Source: CAYUXF01 sp964448755
GTDB lineage: Bacteria > Margulisbacteria > Termititenacia > Termititenacales > CAYUXF01
NCBI GenBank assembly: GCA_964448755.1
Contig: CAYUXF010000005.1
Span: 1 to 46,216 of the forward strand
Direction: 5' to 3'
DNA length: 46,216 bases
Within the stretch, counting starts at the first letter, position 1, and each line of letters opens with the position of its first letter. Both the position numbers and the translations under genes were made by a program. Below the pieces are notes generated by a model that had not been told where the DNA came from, searched no databases, and saw nothing but the letters and a program-made list of their open reading frames with translations. Positions 42,196 through 46,216 of this stretch are shown one piece after another.

Positions 42196-42468
42196 ATGGA
42201 AGCTTTTCAAAAAATGACTATCCATAGCAAACTGCTCAAAGCGGGGGAACTGGCGCGTCAAGCTGGCGTCCTGGTCACAACTATTCGCTTTTATACCAAA
42301 ATAGGTCTATTGGAACCCGCTGCTTTTTCGCCCGGCGGCTACAGTCTCTATAATGAAGACGATGCGCTTCTCCGGCTAAAAGAGATAAATAATTTGAAAA
42401 GAAAACGTTTTACTCTCGATGAAATAAAAGAGAAATTGCAAACCGGGGCTAAAGGGAAGCGGGCATAA
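42196..42468 (+). CDS. MerR-type DNA-binding protein, minimal
   Basis: 90 residues. A winged-helix MerR domain: KAGELARQAGVLVTTIRFYTKIGLL, then GGYSLYNEDD, then a helix LKEINNLKRKRFTLDEIKEKL (parts shown). It ends after the DNA-binding region, so the usual C-terminal effector-binding part is missing and no metal-binding Cys is seen. Strong GGGGGG/AGAGG lies before the ATG. The stop TAA is followed directly by the ATG of the giant secreted protein (no spacer), so the two are made from one transcript and may be coupled in translation. Confidence 0.88.
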   Translation: MEAFQKMTIHSKLLKAGELARQAGVLVTTIRFYTKIGLLEPAAFSPGGYSLYNEDDALLRLKEINNLKRKRFTLDEIKEKLQTGAKGKRA

Positions 42469-43366
42469 ATGAAAAAGTTATTAACTATTTTATTCTGCAG
42501 CGTGCTGATCTCCGGTCAGCTGCTGTTTGCTTTTGTTAACGGCAATGTCGATCGCCCTGCTGCGGTCGTTGCCGCCTCGCCGGTGGCGGGTGATCTTTTT
42601 GTTACTTATACTTATTCCGGTTTTCCTCAGTATGGAATTGGCGTGGCCTCGGTCAATGTCAATACGGTCAAGATCTATGAGGTTATTATTCCCGCCAATA
42701 TTGCTGTGGGGCAGACCGTTACGGCGTCTTATATTGTAGAAAATACCGGTATTGCACCTTATAATATTCTTTCCTCTTCACTGCAGTTCTATAAACCGAG
42801 TACAGGGGATGTTACCAATCATTATAATGTAACGGCTTTTCCGTCTAATCCTGCTGCTATTGCCTCCGGGGCGACAGTTAATCTTCAATATTATGTAACA
42901 CCGCTTTCTTCCAGAACGAATGGCCGTTATATTGTAGATGGTTTTATTGACGGTTATGCGGTCAATATTGCCTCTCGCTTTGATGATGATTATTACACAA
43001 TGTACTGGGAGCCCAATGTTCAGACCGCTGCTGTTACCCCGTCTTATACCAGAGAGGTCACGGCCAGTTTATATGTTTTGACGCCCGAGATAGTTTCCCC
43101 TAGCGGCGCTGTCGATGGTGTGGTTTCTTCCGGTCAGGCTTTCCGCATTTCGGTCAATGTCCTTAATCTTGGCGAGGCAGATGTTAATGGCAACAGACAA
43201 TTAGAAATAGAGTGGCCGGCGGTTATCAGTTCGGCAACGCCGTTGACACAGGATTTTAATATTGGAAGTGTTGTTAATTTTGATCTGACCGCCGCTGCCG
43301 GCGTTGGTACGGGTATTGTGACAGTTTCTATCACTAATACTGCCGCTATCCATCCTATTGATGCTA
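42469..43366 (+). CDS. Secreted beta-sandwich protein, N-terminal part (interrupted by gap)
   Basis: A Sec signal peptide (LLTILFCSVLISGQLLFAF) is followed by beta-rich, Ser/Thr/Ala/Val-rich sequence with no Cys after the signal. Two or three domains resemble CARDB-type adhesion/archaeal-like beta sandwiches (VGQTVTASYIVENTGIAPYNI and ISVNVLNLGEADVNG, parts shown). The gene continues to the 100-N gap at 43367; 299 residues are visible. It is probably the start of the very large protein that continues after the gap. A surface or extracellular role, such as adhesion or an S-layer-like coat, is likely from its layout. Confidence 0.8.
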
Positions 43367-43466
43367 NNNNNNNNNNNNNNNNNNNNNNNNNNNNNNNNNN
43401 NNNNNNNNNNNNNNNNNNNNNNNNNNNNNNNNNNNNNNNNNNNNNNNNNNNNNNNNNNNNNNNNNN
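43367..43466. other. Assembly gap (100 N)
   Basis: Exactly 100 N inside the giant secreted-protein gene. The flanks share no overlap, and the frame offset across the 100 N is not meaningful since the length is arbitrary. The missing piece may be long if it holds collapsed beta-sandwich repeats. Confidence 0.98.
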
Positions 43467-46216
43467 ACCAATTTTATTTTGGCTATGACTTTTTCTGAGA
43501 CGATCAATGCGGTGGTCAGTATCCCTTATGTGAATTTTTTAATGCAGAACGGCACAGCTCCTACTTATAATAATGGCAGCTGGAATACGCCGGTTAATGA
43601 TACTTTTTCTTCTAACCCAATGACACTGACTTCTGCCGAGGCTGGTTTTGTAACCGTCTCTTACACTAGCGGCGTAGTTGATCTAGCTGGCAATACTGCT
43701 GTGCCAAGCCCTAATTTTATGAGGTTTTTTATTGACGCGCTGGCTCCTGTTGGTGCGGTGCAAATTAATGGCGGTGAAACTATTACCGGTAATCCGCTCG
43801 TCAATGTTGATTTTTCTCTAACGGATAATTTTTCCAGCACATTTAACATGGAGATGATGATCCTCTCTTCTTCAGATGTCTCAACTAATCCGGGGATAGT
43901 CCTTGATACCTGGCTGCCTTATGATCAGGCCATAACATTAAATCTGGGAACAACTATTTATGGAACTAAGAATATTGATGTCCGGTTCAGGGACGAGGCT
44001 GGCAATATCAGCCCTATCTATGCCGATACTATTTTTCTGGATACCGATACGACTATCTGGGTTGTGCCGGCAACGAACAATGTTATTATCAGCCGCAATT
44101 ATGTTTTAACGGCCCAGACCGCTATGTACGGCGATAATATTTCTTTTTATGTCAGTATCAATAATACAGCGCGGCCAATTGCTTTAAATGTACCGATAAC
44201 CGCCGGCAGCGGGCTAGCCAGTTATAATTGGGCGGTTTACGATTATTTTACCGCGCTTGGTCTGCCGGTCTCTACTATTAATGCGCAGTTAATTGCGGTA
44301 GCCAGTGCCAATGTGTCAACGCGGACCGCCAATGTTTATAATATTATTATAGATAATACTGCGCCAATGCTGACTATTAACACACCTTTAAACGGCGAGC
44401 GGGTCTATGGCGATGTATTGATCTCCGGTGTGGCTACTGACAATAATTTAGTTACGGCTATCAGCAGGGTAGAGGTCTCTACCGATAACGGTGTGACGTT
44501 TGCCACGGTCGGTGGCACCGATACCTGGTCGGTTATTTTTGATACACTGGCTGATGGCAGTGTTCATGGTACTGTTTACCGTTTGGTAGTGCGCGCTTAT
44601 GACCAGGCTGGCAATATGACCAAAGCACCGACAATAAATATTATTGAAAGCACACTGCCGCCGACTATTACTATAGATCTGCCGACGCCGAATACTTATA
44701 TAAAAAATGTCATTACAGTTTCCGGCAATGTCACCGGCAACGGTCTGCCAATAGACCGGGTGATGGTCCGCTTTGATTACGGTCTGCCGATGACATCTGT
44801 TCTGGTGACCGCATCTGGAATAGACAGCTGGCTAGCGACGATCAATGCCGCGTTACTTCCCGCCTATGACGGTTCGCGCTGTACCGTGAATGTCTATGCC
44901 TATACGGCAACAACGCCGGGGCGCTCCTCGACTATCAATGTGAATTATTATCTTGATCTTTCGGCGCCTTATATTGTGACGGCCGATTCCAGTATTGTAG
45001 GGATAACAAATGTAGCTGGAACTTTTAATATTACCGGCCGTTTTGCCGATACTTATTCTGGCGTCAATTCCGTGGAGTTGAGTATTGACGGCGGTGCCTG
45101 GCAGAATGTCCATACCGGCGGCGGCTGGTTCTCTTATGTCTTGCCAATTACTAAGGCCGAGGGTGACACTTACGCACTTTCTTTTAGGGTTTCTGATAAT
45201 ACTTATATTACACCGAATGTTTTGGTCTGGAACAAAATACTGACAGTTGATTACAGTATGTTGCCGACCGGCGCTTTTACAGCACCTGTTTCCGGTTCTT
45301 ATGTTAATCATGATGTACTGATTACTGGCACAGCTAATGTGGCCATTGGCACTGTTCAGTATGTTCAGATCAGTTTTGATAACGGTGCGGTCTGGACGAC
45401 CGTTAATGGCACTACTAACTGGAATTATCTTTGGAGTGTTCCGTCGGCTGATGCGCACGGCACGACATATAATCCTATTTTAAAGATCGTCGGCGATAGC
45501 GGTTTAGAAGGTAGCCCTTCACCAGCTGTAACTACAACGTATATCAAAGATATTTACGGTCCCTCTTCGACATTTTTAAATATTTATAACGGCATGTATC
45601 TGCCGGCGAGCACTATTGTGATGTGTGCCACCTATACAGAAGGTGCGCTGGTCTCCAGAGCGGTGTTGGTAGTTGACGGTGTTTCTTATAATGCGGTTTT
45701 AGTTACTCCTTCTTTAACAACAGCTACGCAAAATGTTCGCTGGAACTTTTTGGTAGATTTTCCAGCTCTCTCGGGCTCACTGCATAATGTCTATATTCGC
45801 GCGGTTGATACGGCCGGTAATTGGGTGGACTCTATTTCTCTTAATATTAGAACAGTGCCGCAGCGGATCATTACTGAGCCGCTGCCAACCGGCGGTCAGA
45901 TCAACGGCAATAATATTTACATGAACCCAATTTATGCCACTAATCAGAGTAGTGTAGCTATAACATTTAATGCTACAAATACCATAGATCGGGTCTATGT
46001 CAACGGTGTGGCGGCAACTTATACTTTTGTCGGCGGTGTTGTAACTGTTAATTTTTCCGGAGCGCCGATACCGGAAGAGGTTAAAGTTATTTCTATTTTT
46101 GAGACCGATGGCGTCAATACTACAGCGCATTATCAGCCGGTGGTTTACGATATTACGCCACCAACTGCCAATGTTGTTTTTAATAGCGTGGTCCGCTACT
46201 ACACCGATGGTTTGGT
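43467..46216 (+). CDS. Giant extracellular repeat protein, downstream part (open at both ends)
   Basis: An open frame of about 916 codons from the gap to the window end, with no stop, beginning at ACC (43467). It is built of successive Ig-like/beta-sandwich units. Recurring elements are DxAGNTAV / DEAGNIS / DQAGNMT (Bacterial Ig, Big-type strand ends), VSGNVTG, ISGVA, VSTDNGVTFATV, ISFDNGAVWTTV, and LDTDTT. The sequence is Thr/Asn/Val/Gly-rich and almost free of Cys and Lys. No C-terminal anchor (LPXTG, T9SS or PEP-CTERM) is reached in the window. Taken with the N-terminal part it is a secreted or surface-displayed adhesin-like or scaffold protein of well over 1,200 residues. Continuity through the gap is assumed. 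Confidence 0.75.

Noticed and set aside
44853..46130. Minus-strand open frames inside the giant secreted protein gene
   Set aside because: Shadows of a long plus-strand frame; residue make-up is unnatural and no start sites are present.
1..46216. tRNA, rRNA, CRISPR arrays and insertion sequences
   Set aside because: Reading the intergenic stretches by eye showed no cloverleaf, regular repeat-spacer array or transposase; a covariance-model search was not possible here.

Overview
The window looks like a scaffold from an uncultured, AT-rich, diderm (Gram-negative-type) bacterium, probably metagenome-derived. It has lpxB and two LptD/OstA-like genes (lipid A and outer membrane), mreB, lspA and a very large secreted protein, together with long runs of housekeeping genes. 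Three runs of exactly 100 N are scaffold joins. The mix would suit a candidate phylum of the Margulisbacteria/WOR-1 or Elusimicrobia kind, but that placement is inference; no rRNA or tRNA is present to test it.

Layout. 70-2605: a minus-strand cyclic-nucleotide-binding/patatin protein whose catalytic serine is cysteine, then (after a gap) a MntA/HepT-type toxin-antitoxin pair. 2883-6751, minus: two adjacent phosphoglycerate kinase paralogues, a small membrane protein broken by a false assembly gap, and lspA. 6883-15969, plus: a hypothetical gene, a SPOR protein, maf, mreB, rnhB, rplY (with terminator), pyrE, a YraN-like nuclease-fold protein and dnaE. 15966-19004, minus: a SNF2 helicase whose reading frame runs 172 codons beyond the first ATG and seems to start at AUU. 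19106-30469, mostly plus: a TPR/zinc-peptidase-like protein, MazG-like (minus), acyP, thiC, thiL, a REC-PAS-histidine kinase, an unknown protein, a SAMHD1-like HD hydrolase, tlyA, nadK and recN. 30458-35236, minus: a DJ-1/PfpI protein, two tandem LptD-like paralogues and lpxB. 35341-40657: an accessory stretch with a triple-repeat protein, two unknowns, an NrnA-like DHH phosphoesterase, a TPR protein and an ORF6N protein. 40698-41942, minus: NADP-type isocitrate dehydrogenase. 42196-46216: a MerR-type DNA-binding protein directly abutting a giant secreted beta-rich protein that runs off the window.

Shared themes. Several promoters fit a TTGAAA/TTGNNN - 17/18 - TATAAT/TAGAAT/TAAAAT pattern (pgk2, icd, merR, dnaE, rplY, the 115-residue hypothetical). 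Three genes (acyP, tlyA, lpxB) have TATAAT 6-7 nt before the start codon and no Shine-Dalgarno sequence, which suggests leaderless mRNAs. Most other genes have clear AGGAG-like sites. Palindromic GC-rich elements sit in several intergenic gaps.

No prophage, CRISPR array, insertion sequence, rRNA or tRNA was found. The most unusual items are the AUU-start SNF2 helicase, the Ser-to-Cys patatin, the false gap that splits a gene, the divergent second Pgk, the LptD-like tandem pair, the triple-repeat orphan protein and the MerR/giant surface protein pair.
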